Assembly (NCBI GenBank): GCA_002482405.1
Contig: DLFX01000096.1
Coordinates: 1 to 10,586, forward strand
Length of the DNA: 10,586 nt
Direction: 5' to 3'
Origin: Firmicutes bacterium UBA7709
GTDB lineage: Bacteria; Bacillota_A; Clostridia; Peptostreptococcales; Anaerovoracaceae
Within the stretch, counting starts at the first letter, position 1; the number at the start of each line of letters is the position of its first letter. Below are positions 1-6,243 of the stretch, in pieces. Both the position numbers and the translations under genes were made by a program. The notes beneath the pieces were generated by a model. The model saw only the letters and a list, made by a program, of their open reading frames with translations. It was not told the origin of the DNA and searched no databases.

Positions 1-705
1 GAAAAAGGGGAATTTTTGCTGGATATCGCCGAGCGCAACGGAATCGTGATCCCCCATTTATGCCACCATGAATCCCTCAGAGGATTGGCTGCCTGCAGGC
101 TGTGTATCGTGGAAGTGACTGAAAATGGGAGAAAGAAGATCGTTACCTCATGTATTTTCCCTGTCATAAGGGATATTGCTGTAGAGACCGAAACCGATGA
201 TATCAAAAATATGAGAAAGACTTTGATCAGCCTTCTGATGGGAGAGACGCCCGATAATGAAAGAATCGCTCTGCTGGCAAGAGAATACGGCATAGGCGAT
301 TATTCCCGCTTTCTTCAGGATAACGGAAATGAGTGCATTATGTGCGGATTGTGCGTAAAAGCGTGTGAAGAAATGGGCTGCAACGCCATTGCCACCATCA
401 ACAGAGGCACGACGAAAAAAGTGGCGACGCCGTATGAAGAGCCCTCCGCCGAGTGTATCGGGTGCGGGTCATGCGCCTATGTATGCCCGACGGGCTGCAT
501 CAAAATGGAGGAAGGCTACGGCGTCCGCAAGATCTGGGGCAAGGAATTTGAGCTTTTAAAGTGCACCGTCTGCGGCAAATATTTTACGACAAAAGAGCAG
601 TATGATTACATCAACAGGAAATGCGACACGGCGGAACCGCCTGTTTGTAAAAGCTGCAAGCAGATTGAAATCGCAGAAAAAATGAGCGGGATCAGCGCTT
701 TTTAA
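1..705 (+). CDS. 2Fe-2S/4Fe-4S electron-transfer subunit (HoxU/NuoG N-terminus type), 5' end outside window
   Basis: The frame is open through the left edge, so the true start lies upstream; a TTG at 16 falls inside the 2Fe-2S domain and is not a start. Numbering from the first visible codon, cysteines 21, 32, 35 and 51 (C-x10-C-x2-C-x15-C) form a plant-type [2Fe-2S] site. Two C-x2-C-x2-C-x3-C ferredoxin sites follow at about 112-122 and 152-162. A C-terminal C-x2-C pair at 188/191 and another at 216/219 look like a zinc-ribbon or extra metal site. Proteins of this build carry electrons between an NAD(P)H-binding flavoprotein and a hydrogenase, formate dehydrogenase or similar catalytic subunit in the cytoplasm; which partner applies here cannot be seen. 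The His-Cys3 (N5-type) motif usual between the 2Fe-2S and 4Fe-4S parts of NuoG/HndD proteins is absent. The domain assignment is firm, the complex is not. Confidence 0.85.
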   Translation, partial: EKGEFLLDIAERNGIVIPHLCHHESLRGLAACRLCIVEVTENGRKKIVTSCIFPVIRDIAVETETDDIKNMRKTLISLLMGETPDNERIALLAREYGIGDYSRFLQDNGNECIMCGLCVKACEEMGCNAIATINRGTTKKVATPYEEPSAECIGCGSCAYVCPTGCIKMEEGYGVRKIWGKEFELLKCTVCGKYFTTKEQYDYINRKCDTAEPPVCKSCKQIEIAEKMSGISAF

Positions 706-734
706 GTAAAATTTTTGGTAAAGATAAACAAAGC

Positions 735-763
735 TTGACATTGGAAAAATATCGAGCTATAAT
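735..763 (+). promoter_or_regulatory. Sigma-A promoter of the ANTAR regulator gene
   Basis: A perfect TTGACA at 735-740 is separated by 17 bases from a perfect TATAAT at 758-763. Transcription would begin near 770, only a few bases before the AGC-N6-GCT hairpin at 773. The promoter begins 30 bases after the stop codon of the iron-sulfur gene, so the regulator has its own transcription start. Confidence 0.85.
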
Positions 764-772
764 TCAACAAAT

Positions 773-784
773 AGCAAGGGCGCT
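773..784 (+). promoter_or_regulatory. ANTAR-type RNA hairpin (AGC-hexaloop-GCT) in the regulator leader
   Basis: The RNA reads AGC AAGGGC GCU: a three-base-pair stem closing a six-base loop with A at loop position 1 and G at position 4, the features known for ANTAR protein targets (EutV-type, consensus close to AGCAANGRRGCU). Its 3' half (GGCGC) is also the 5' arm of the terminator at 779-810, so the two structures exclude each other. The same element, 13 of 14 bases identical over 771-784, occurs in the glutamine synthetase leader. Autoregulation by the encoded ANTAR protein is inferred. Confidence 0.6.
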
Positions 785-810
785 TTGGTCATACCAAAAG
801 TGCCTTTTTT
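779..810 (+). terminator. Leader attenuator (intrinsic terminator) before the ANTAR gene
   Basis: GGCGCTTTGGT (779-789) pairs with ACCAAAAGTGCC (793-804), with one G-U pair and one bulged A, and six T follow at 805-810. It sits between promoter and coding region, so it must be bypassed for the regulator to be expressed. It may also stop read-through from the upstream iron-sulfur operon. Confidence 0.8.
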
Positions 811-820
811 GTATAAATAA

Positions 821-842
821 CCTCGCGTTTGACGCGCGGAGG
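821..842 (+). promoter_or_regulatory. Hairpin covering a GGAGG sequence upstream of the ANTAR start
   Basis: CCTCGCG (821-827) can pair with CGC, a bulged G and GAGG (835-842), hiding the Shine-Dalgarno-like GGAGGG at 838-843. That motif is 10 bases before a TTG at 854 and 22 before the preferred ATG at 866. The pairing is visible; a role in translation control is only a possibility. Confidence 0.35.
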
Positions 843-865
843 GTTTTTAAATATTGGGAGTTGTG

Positions 866-1450
866 ATGAAAAAAATTCTTTTGGTTTCAGGAAAAGGGAA
901 AAGCAAGGCTATGCTGGTCCAGCTGCTGGAAACGGAAGCGGCGTCCCGAATCGACGCGGCGTATTCCGAGGAGGACGCAGCCGGTTTCATGGAAAAAAAT
1001 GAGTATGATCTCGTGATCATCAACTCTCCTCTGGAGGGGAAGAGCGGCGTGAATCTGGCTATCTTCGCAGCGGAAAAATCTACGGCCGGGGTCCTTTTGA
1101 CCATACAGAACAAATACGCCGACGAGGTGGCGCAAAAGGTCGAGCCTTACGGCGTTCTTGTGGTAGGGAAGCCCATTGTCAAAGCCTTTTTCAACCAGGC
1201 GATAAAATATGCCGAGGTGACCGCACACAGGGTGATGTCCTTAAAAGAAGAAAACATCCATCTTCAGCTGAAGCTGGAAGAAATGAAGATCATCAACAGG
1301 GCGAAATGCGTCCTGATCCAATACCTCTCCATGTCGGAGACCCAGGCCCACAAGTATATTGAAAAACAGGCGATGGACATGAGACTTTCAAAGCTTCGCG
1401 TAGCAAAGCGGATCCTGAAAACCTACGAGCAGGAGGGAAAAAAGATTTGA
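866..1450 (+). CDS. ANTAR-domain RNA-binding regulator with a degenerate receiver domain
   Basis: This 194-residue protein has a receiver-like fold (about 1-120), a short charged helix (about 122-143) and a C-terminal three-helix ANTAR domain (about 130-187) with the family pattern A-K-x-x-L and S-E-x-x-A-x-x-x-I-x-x-x-A-M. ANTAR proteins bind paired hexaloop hairpins in leader RNA and prevent termination. The receiver looks inactive for normal phosphotransfer: the acceptor Asp is Asn53 and the N-terminal acidic pair is replaced by Ser-Gly, although Thr79 and Lys102 remain. The start is ATG 866, with GGGAG at 856-860 five bases upstream; TTG 854 and GTG 863 are alternatives in frame. The gene lies convergent with glutamine synthetase, a pairing I recall as common in clostridia, and its leader shares a hairpin with that gene. 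The likely role is control of glutamine synthetase, inferred from context. Confidence 0.9.
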   Translation: MKKILLVSGKGKSKAMLVQLLETEAASRIDAAYSEEDAAGFMEKNEYDLVIINSPLEGKSGVNLAIFAAEKSTAGVLLTIQNKYADEVAQKVEPYGVLVVGKPIVKAFFNQAIKYAEVTAHRVMSLKEENIHLQLKLEEMKIINRAKCVLIQYLSMSETQAHKYIEKQAMDMRLSKLRVAKRILKTYEQEGKKI

Positions 1451-1493
1451 ATTTTTGAGCAAGATTAAGCCGTGAAGGCCCGGGACGCCGGTC

Positions 1494-1532
1494 AAAAAAG
1501 CAAAACGCAGAGCGCTCAGCTCTGCGTTTTGC
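1494..1532 (-). terminator. Terminator of the glutamine synthetase gene
   Basis: A perfect 14-base-pair stem (1500-1513 with 1519-1532, loop of five) is followed on the minus strand by six T (1499-1494). On the plus strand the stem is followed by no T run, so this hairpin mainly serves the leftward gene. Confidence 0.85.
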
Positions 1533-1541
1533 TCCCGTGAT

Positions 1542-1575
1542 TGCCTCCCCCTTGGGGAGGCAGTTACTTTTTATT
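1542..1575 (+). terminator. Terminator of the ANTAR gene
   Basis: TGCCTCCCC (1542-1550) pairs perfectly with GGGGAGGCA (1554-1562) around a three-base loop, followed by a T-rich tract on the plus strand (1568-1575). It lies about 90 bases after the ANTAR stop codon, just beyond the hairpin used by the opposing gene. Confidence 0.65.
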
Positions 1576-1603
1576 ATATATGAGAAAGAAAAGAGTATGG
1601 GCG

Positions 1604-3694
1604 TTAATAGATGCTGAAAAGGAGCTCGCCGTAAGTCGGGAACGGCCAGTACTTCGAAGCGGTCATGGTCTCCAGAGTATCTGCGGCGATCCGGATCTCC
1701 TTCATGATGGGAAGGATCTTTTGGTTGTAGTATTCCGCCGCGGAGCATAGTTCTTCGATGGCGTTCACTTCGATGAGGGCGTTATCCAACTCTTGAACGG
1801 ATTTGTGGAGGCTCAGGGAAATGGAGGAAAGGTTTGCGATCAGCTCCTTTTCCAGCTCACAGGAGATCTCAGGAATCAGAGATTTGCTCCCTGCGGTGTC
1901 GCAAAGGGCTTTGATATATTCCAAAACCGCGGGGATGATGTCCTTATTGACCATTTCCACCATGGTCAAAGCCTCGATGCTTAAAACATTGCAGTATTCC
2001 TGCAGGATGATTTCCTGACGGGCCATGAGCTCGACCTCTGAGAAAATGCAGTGTTTTTTAAACAGCTCCTTGTTCTTATCCGTGACATAGCATTTCATTG
2101 CGTCCACCGTGGACCTCAGGTTCAGAAGGCCCCGGCTTTCCGCAAGAGAAACCCACTCTTCCGCGTAATTGTTTCCATTGAAAATGATCCTCTTGTGCTT
2201 CGCGGCGGTCTCTTTGATCAATGCCTTGACGCCGGCCTCCAGATCATTTGAGGACTCCAGCGCATCCGCAAACTGGCGCAGGGATTCGGCCACCGTCACG
2301 TTAAGCATGTAACTCGGACAGGAGATGGACGCTCCGGAGCCAGGCATACGGAACTCAAACTTATTTCCGGTGAAAGCCAGGGGGGAGGTCCTGTTTCTAT
2401 CCGTCGTATCCCTCTTGAATTTCGGCAGGAGCGAGACTCCGATGTTCATGGTACGGTCCTGGGAATCCATGTAATCCTCGCCTTTTTCGATGGCGTTCAG
2501 AAGGGCTTCCAGGTCTTCGCCGATGAACATGGAAATGATCGCCGGAGGCGCTTCGTTTCCGCCCAGCCTGTGATCGTTTCCGGCGCTGGCAACGGAGACC
2601 CGCAGCAGGTCCTGATACTCATCCACCGCTTTGATGACGGCGCAGAGGAACAGGAGGAATTTCAGGTTTCCCGCCGGATTCTTTCCCGGGGAAAGAAGGT
2701 TTTCGCCCGTGTCGGTGCACAGGGACCAGTTGACGTGCTTTCCGCTTCCGTTGATGCCGGCGAAAGGCTTCTCGTGGAGCAGGCAGACGAGGCCGTGGTT
2801 GGATGCCACCTTTTTCATGATCTCCATGGTCAATTGGTTGTGGTCTGCCGCAATGTTGGAGGTGGTGAACACCGGAGCCAGCTCATGCTGGCAGGGAGCG
2901 ACCTCATTGTGTTCGGTCTTGGCATAAATGCCCAGCTTCCAGAGCTCTTGATCAAGCTCTTCCATATACGCGTTGATCCTGGGCTTGATGGCGCTGAAGT
3001 ATTGGTCCTCCAGCTCCTGGTTTTTCGGCGGTTTTGCCCCGAAAAGGGTTCTGCCGCAGTAAATGAGATCTTTTCTTCTGTCAAATAATTTTTTATCGAT
3101 CAGAAAGTATTCCTGTTCGGCGCCGTTGGTCGCCACGACCCGCTTAACGTCGTACTGCCCGAAGATTCTCAGAATCCGGAGCGCCTGGACGTTCAGAGCG
3201 TCCATGGACCGAAGCATCGGGGTCTTTTTATCCAGCGCTTCTCCGTGATAGGAGCAGTAAGCGGTGGGGATGCAAAGGGTGTGATCTTTGACAAAGGCAT
3301 AGGAGCCGGGGTCCCAGTTGGTGTAGCCTCTGGCTTCGAAGGTCGCCCGGATGCCGCCGGAAGGAAAGCTGGACGCGTCCGGCTCCCCTTTGATCAGCTC
3401 CTTTCCTGAGAATTCCAGGATCGCGCCGCCGTCAGCCGCGGGAGCGATAAAGCTGTCGTGCTTTTCCGCCGTAATGCCCGTCATGGGGTGGAACCAATGA
3501 GTAAAATGGGTAGCGCCTTTTTCAAGAGCCCAGATTTTCATAGCGTTTGCAACTGTGTTTGCAATTTCCAGGGTGAGGTTGGTGCCTTCCTCCATGTTTT
3601 TCTTTAACGCTTTGTAGATATCCTTTGGAAGGCGTTCCTTCATAACCGAATCATTGAATACCATGCTTCCGAAGATAGACGTAATTTTATCCAT
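1604..3694 (-). CDS. glnN: Type III glutamine synthetase (GlnN family)
   Basis: This 696-residue protein has the full length of type III glutamine synthetase, which makes glutamine from glutamate, ammonia and ATP in the cytoplasm as a large oligomer. Family hallmarks include HWFHPMTG (about 66-73), the [12 protein letters not shown]...WDPGS block (about 112-130), [12 protein letters not shown] (about 260-271), [11 protein letters not shown] (about 313-323) and [10 protein letters not shown]...FEFR (about 433-449). The last three correspond to metal, glutamate and ATP binding parts of the conserved synthetase core. The start ATG at 3694 is preceded by AGGAGG (3706-3701) with a six-base gap. 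It has its own promoter and a leader attenuator and is convergent with the ANTAR gene. It is divergent from gatCAB, whose enzyme uses glutamine as amide donor. Assignment is secure; regulation by the ANTAR protein is inferred. Confidence 0.97.
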   Translation of the reverse strand: MDKITSIFGSMVFNDSVMKERLPKDIYKALKKNMEEGTNLTLEIANTVANAMKIWALEKGATHFTHWFHPMTGITAEKHDSFIAPAADGGAILEFSGKELIKGEPDASSFPSGGIRATFEARGYTNWDPGSYAFVKDHTLCIPTAYCSYHGEALDKKTPMLRSMDALNVQALRILRIFGQYDVKRVVATNGAEQEYFLIDKKLFDRRKDLIYCGRTLFGAKPPKNQELEDQYFSAIKPRINAYMEELDQELWKLGIYAKTEHNEVAPCQHELAPVFTTSNIAADHNQLTMEIMKKVASNHGLVCLLHEKPFAGINGSGKHVNWSLCTDTGENLLSPGKNPAGNLKFLLFLCAVIKAVDEYQDLLRVSVASAGNDHRLGGNEAPPAIISMFIGEDLEALLNAIEKGEDYMDSQDRTMNIGVSLLPKFKRDTTDRNRTSPLAFTGNKFEFRMPGSGASISCPSYMLNVTVAESLRQFADALESSNDLEAGVKALIKETAAKHKRIIFNGNNYAEEWVSLAESRGLLNLRSTVDAMKCYVTDKNKELFKKHCIFSEVELMARQEIILQEYCNVLSIEALTMVEMVNKDIIPAVLEYIKALCDTAGSKSLIPEISCELEKELIANLSSISLSLHKSVQELDNALIEVNAIEELCSAAEYYNQKILPIMKEIRIAADTLETMTASKYWPFPTYGELLFSIY

Positions 3695-3793
3695 ATAAAA
3701 CCTCCTTTTTGTCTTAAAAACAATAAGTATTATTGCGGGAACGGAAAATTTCTGTCCGCACGCCGCCTGGAAAACGGAGCCGGGTGCGCAAAT

Positions 3794-3828
3794 AAAAAGG
3801 GCGCAAAAGGGGAAACCCCTACAGCGCC
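3794..3828 (-). terminator. Leader attenuator (intrinsic terminator) before glutamine synthetase
   Basis: On the minus strand GGCGC (3828-3824) pairs with GCGCC (3804-3800), with an inner AGGGG-TTT-CCCCT stem (3820-3808) and five T (3798-3794) just after. It lies about 100 bases before the start codon and only some ten bases from the predicted transcript start, so it would cut transcription early unless prevented. Confidence 0.75.
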
Positions 3829-3834
3829 TTTGCT
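3823..3834 (-). promoter_or_regulatory. ANTAR-type RNA hairpin in the glutamine synthetase leader
   Basis: The RNA reads AGC AAAGGC GCU, again a three-pair stem and a hexaloop with A1 and G4. Its GGCGC overlaps the 5' arm of the terminator at 3828-3794, so forming the hairpin would block the terminator. It is nearly identical to the element at 773-784 and sits at the same place relative to the promoter (11 versus 9 bases after the -10 box). Confidence 0.6.
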
Positions 3835-3845
3835 ATAATGGATTA

Positions 3846-3874
3846 AGTATAGCGGCTGTTTTTTTAAATGTCAA
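3846..3874 (-). promoter_or_regulatory. Sigma-A promoter of glutamine synthetase
   Basis: On the minus strand TTGACA (3874-3869), a 17-base spacer and TATACT (3851-3846). The predicted transcript start near 3839 gives a leader of about 145 bases that begins with the ANTAR-type hairpin. Confidence 0.85.
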
Positions 3875-3894
3875 TACTGAAAATAAAAAAATGC

Positions 3895-3923
3895 TTGCAA
3901 TGATAAAAATTTTGTGATACTGT
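3895..3923 (+). promoter_or_regulatory. Sigma-A promoter of the T-box gatCAB-aspS operon
   Basis: TTGCAA (3895-3900), a 17-base spacer and TACTGT (3918-3923), with a TG at 3915-3916 giving an extended -10 element. Its -35 box is 20 bases from the -35 box of the divergent glutamine synthetase promoter, and the AT-rich stretch between them could act as an UP element for both. Confidence 0.7.
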
Positions 3924-3929
3924 TTAGAA

Positions 3930-4251
3930 CAAGATTTTTAAAATAACGGCTGTGATGAAGAAAAGTAATCGGGGAAACGCAAAGCAGGGATTGGCAACGC
4001 GACTGAAATTGCCATTTGTGACACGACTGACGAAAGAACACTTCGGAGCCGGCAGGTTCAAAGGAACACGCCATCAGGAAAATTTGCCCATGACCCGGGA
4101 AATTCTTCTATGAGCCGGTCTTAGTAAATCTGTCCGTGTTGCATGCGTTACAATGCATCGAGAGGATTAAGGCATTAAGTTGCTGCGTCAATTTGGGTGG
4201 TACCGCGGATTTTTTTCGTCCCTAGGATATTTGTATCCTGGGGATTTTTTT
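3930..4251 (+). promoter_or_regulatory. T-box riboswitch of the gatCAB-aspS operon
   Basis: The leader contains the canonical T-box TGGGTGGTACCGCG (4194-4207), which pairs with the acceptor end of uncharged tRNA, followed by an intrinsic terminator. Stem I is recognisable: CGGCT (3947-3951) pairs with AGCCG (4047-4051), a GA-rich kink region follows, AGTA (3964-3967) marks the 5' side of the specifier loop, and an apical stem GGCAA/TTGCC (3993-3997 with 4009-4013) closes the top. The 3' side of the specifier loop reads CTGACGAAAGAACA (4027-4040). It holds GAC (Asp) followed by GAA, and farther on the overlapping triplets GAA (Glu) and AAC (Asn) at 4036-4039. All three would make sense for this operon; I cannot fix the specifier by eye. 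Uncharged cognate tRNA should stabilise the antiterminator and switch on the downstream genes. Confidence 0.93.
4219..4251 (+). terminator. T-box terminator
   Basis: TCCCTAGGATA (4219-4229) pairs with TATCCTGGGGA (4234-4244) over 11 pairs including one G-T, around a TTTG loop, followed by seven T (4245-4251). It is the off-state structure of the T-box leader. Confidence 0.9.
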
Positions 4252-4374
4252 ATGCGCGCCTGGCCCCGCTTGCGGAGCAACATGTCGCAAGCGACATTCC
4301 GACTCGCTTCGCTCGCTGCTGTCCGTTTTGACAGCCAAGCAAGCTTGGGTCAAAAAGGCAAACGTCGGCGCTAT
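4252..4374. other. Palindrome-rich spacer between T-box terminator and gatC
   Basis: This 123-base stretch has no convincing gene. It holds an 8-base-pair stem CGCTTGCG/CGCAAGCG (4267-4274 with 4286-4293) and a second inverted repeat, TTTTGAC plus CCAAGC pairing with GCTTGG plus GTCAAAA (4326-4355, with a two-base bulge). Between them lies a GC-rich run of CTCGC-like words (4303-4318). It resembles a small non-coding repeat insertion rather than ordinary leader, but no second copy exists in the window. Confidence 0.4.
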
Positions 4375-4387
4375 GGAGGTGGAAATT

Positions 4388-4675
4388 ATGAGAATTACAG
4401 ACGAACTGATCGGTTATATCGAAGAGCTTTCCCGGCTGGAGCTTTCCCCAGGGGAAAAGGAGCGGGCAAAGAAAGATCTGACCGACATCCTGAGCTATAT
4501 GGATAAGCTGAGCGAGCTTGACACGACGGGAGTGAAGGAGATGACTCATCCTTTTGATACGGCAAACCGCTTCCGGGACGAGGGCGGGATCAACGGCGAC
4601 GAGCACGGCGCGATGCTGAAGAACGCCCCCGACGCCAGGGACGGCTATTTCAAAGTGTTCAAGACGGTAGAATAG
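4388..4675 (+). CDS. gatC: Asp-tRNA(Asn)/Glu-tRNA(Gln) amidotransferase subunit C
   Basis: This 95-residue protein has the usual GatC length and pattern: an N-terminal helix with the LSRLELSPGE-like segment (about 14-23), the DILSYMDKLSELDT segment (about 32-46), a central THPFDTANRFRDE stretch and a C-terminal end containing KNAPDARDGYFKV (about 78-90). GatC wraps GatA and GatB and stabilises the heterotrimer. The start is ATG 4388, with GGAGG at 4375-4379 eight bases upstream; the frame is open 20 codons further upstream, but that part runs through the palindromic spacer. It is the first gene of the T-box operon; its stop codon shares a base with the ribosome binding site of gatA. Confidence 0.95.
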   Translation: MRITDELIGYIEELSRLELSPGEKERAKKDLTDILSYMDKLSELDTTGVKEMTHPFDTANRFRDEGGINGDEHGAMLKNAPDARDGYFKVFKTVE

Positions 4676-4686
4676 GAGGCATGGAC

Positions 4687-6243
4687 ATGACAGGAATGAG
4701 GATAAAGGCCATGACGGAATTGAAATCGACCGGTGCGGCCGACATCAGAGAGATGACGGCGCTAGAGATCGGAGAGAGGATAAAAAGGCGGGAGCTCGGC
4801 TGTGTGGAGGCGGCAAAAAGCTTTTTGGACGCCATCAGGAAAGACAGTGCAAAAGGCGAAGGAAAGGCGCTCAACGCGTATATTTCCGTCACGGAGGAAG
4901 AAGCCCTCAGACAGGCGGAAGAGATTCAGAAGAGGATCGACGGCGGTGAAGAGGTTTCTCCCCTGGCCGGCGTGCCCGTCGCGGTGAAGGACAACATCTG
5001 CACGAAAGGGATCAGAACCACCGCGGCGTCGAGGATGCTCGGCAATTTCATCCCGCCTTACGACGCGACGGTGATCGAAAAGCTGTACCGGGCCGGAGCG
5101 GTCATCATCGGAAAAACCAATCTGGACGAGTTCGCCATGGGGGGTTCCACGGAGACGTCCTACTACGGAGTTACCAGAAACCCGTGGGATTTGGACCGGG
5201 TGCCGGGAGGCTCTTCGGGGGGCTCCGCCGCGGCGGTAGCCGCAAGGCTCGCTCCCTATGGGCTGGGTTCCGATACGGGAGGCTCCATCCGCCAGCCCTG
5301 CGCCTTCTGCAACCTGACGGGAGTCAAGGCGACCTACGGCAGCGTGTCGCGCTACGGGCTGATGGCATACGCCTCCTCTTTGGACCAGATCGGGATCATG
5401 GGCAGGGATATCAGAGATTGCGCGGCGGCTCTGTCCATCATTTCGGGATACGACCCCAAAGACAGCACCTCGGTGATGGAAAATCCCTTTGATTTTTCGG
5501 AAATCTCAGGAGGAGAAAGCGGCAGGAGCCTGTCAGGCCTGAAGATCGGAGTGCCGAGAAATTACTTTGAGAACGGAATCTCCGACGACGTAAAGGAGTC
5601 CGTAATGGAGGCGGCAAAGGCTTTTGAAAAGCTTGGAGCTGCCGTTGAGGAGTTTGAACTCCCGACCATCCAATACGCGGTTCCGGCCTATTACGTCGTG
5701 GCCTGCGCCGAAGCGAGCTCCAACCTGTCCCGATATGACGGGGTCAAGTACGGGTTCCGCTCGGAAAACGCAAGGGACCTCATGGAAATCTATTACCGGT
5801 CCCGCAGCGAAGGCTTCGGAACAGAGGTGAAAAGGAGGGTCATGCTGGGCTCTTTCGTCCTGAGCTCCGGCTACTTCGACGCGTACTATAAAAAGGCCCT
5901 TCAGGTGAGGGCGCTGATCAAAGAGTCCTTTGACGAGGCATTTTCCAAATACGACATGATCCTGAGCCCGGTGAGCCCCACCACGGCATACCGGATCGGC
6001 GGACAGATCGAAGATCCTCTGGCCATGTATATGGCGGATATTTACACAGTTTCCGTCAATCTTGCCGGCCTGCCGTCCGCGGCGCTTCCCTGCGGCTTTG
6101 GAAGGGACGGGATGCCGGTGGGCATGCAGCTCATCGGCAGGGCGTTTTCCGAAAACGTGCTGGTGAGAGCGGCGGACGCGTATCAAAGCAATACGGATTA
6201 TCACAAGCAATCTCCGAAGCCGAGAGGAGGACAGGGAAAATGA
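4687..6243 (+). CDS. gatA: Asp-tRNA(Asn)/Glu-tRNA(Gln) amidotransferase subunit A
   Basis: GatA is the glutaminase of the GatCAB complex: it releases ammonia from glutamine and passes it to GatB. The protein shows the complete amidase signature with the Lys / cis-Ser / Ser triad: Lys101 in VAVKDN, Ser176 in PGGSSGGS and Ser200 in SDTGGSIRQP, spaced (75 and 24 residues) as in known GatA enzymes. The start is taken as ATG 4687, seven bases after GGAGG (4675-4679); ATG 4681 lies only one base from that motif and is unlikely. Either start leaves an N-terminal extension of roughly 20 residues before the usual family beginning. Its stop codon overlaps the gatB start in ATGA, so the subunits are probably translationally coupled. 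Confidence 0.97.
   Translation: MTGMRIKAMTELKSTGAADIREMTALEIGERIKRRELGCVEAAKSFLDAIRKDSAKGEGKALNAYISVTEEEALRQAEEIQKRIDGGEEVSPLAGVPVAVKDNICTKGIRTTAASRMLGNFIPPYDATVIEKLYRAGAVIIGKTNLDEFAMGGSTETSYYGVTRNPWDLDRVPGGSSGGSAAAVAARLAPYGLGSDTGGSIRQPCAFCNLTGVKATYGSVSRYGLMAYASSLDQIGIMGRDIRDCAAALSIISGYDPKDSTSVMENPFDFSEISGGESGRSLSGLKIGVPRNYFENGISDDVKESVMEAAKAFEKLGAAVEEFELPTIQYAVPAYYVVACAEASSNLSRYDGVKYGFRSENARDLMEIYYRSRSEGFGTEVKRRVMLGSFVLSSGYFDAYYKKALQVRALIKESFDEAFSKYDMILSPVSPTTAYRIGGQIEDPLAMYMADIYTVSVNLAGLPSAALPCGFGRDGMPVGMQLIGRAFSENVLVRAADAYQSNTDYHKQSPKPRGGQGK

Noticed and set aside
854..865. TTG 854 as the ANTAR start
   Set aside because: The receiver fold begins naturally at MKKILLV (ATG 866) with GGGAG at a suitable distance; kept only as an alternative.
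2570..3088. A 172-codon plus-strand frame inside glutamine synthetase
   Set aside because: It is antisense to the highly conserved core of a certain gene and has no own signals.
3930..4251. A tRNA gene or CRISPR array in the repeat-rich leader
   Set aside because: The folds match a T-box leader; no cloverleaf with T-loop and no direct repeats with spacers are present.
4180..4506. A 108-codon plus-strand frame beginning in the T-box antiterminator
   Set aside because: It runs through the T-box, terminator and palindromic spacer and into gatC in another frame; no sensible protein.
4681..4686. ATG 4681 as the gatA start
   Set aside because: It is only one base after GGAGG (4675-4679); ATG 4687 has the normal seven-base spacing.
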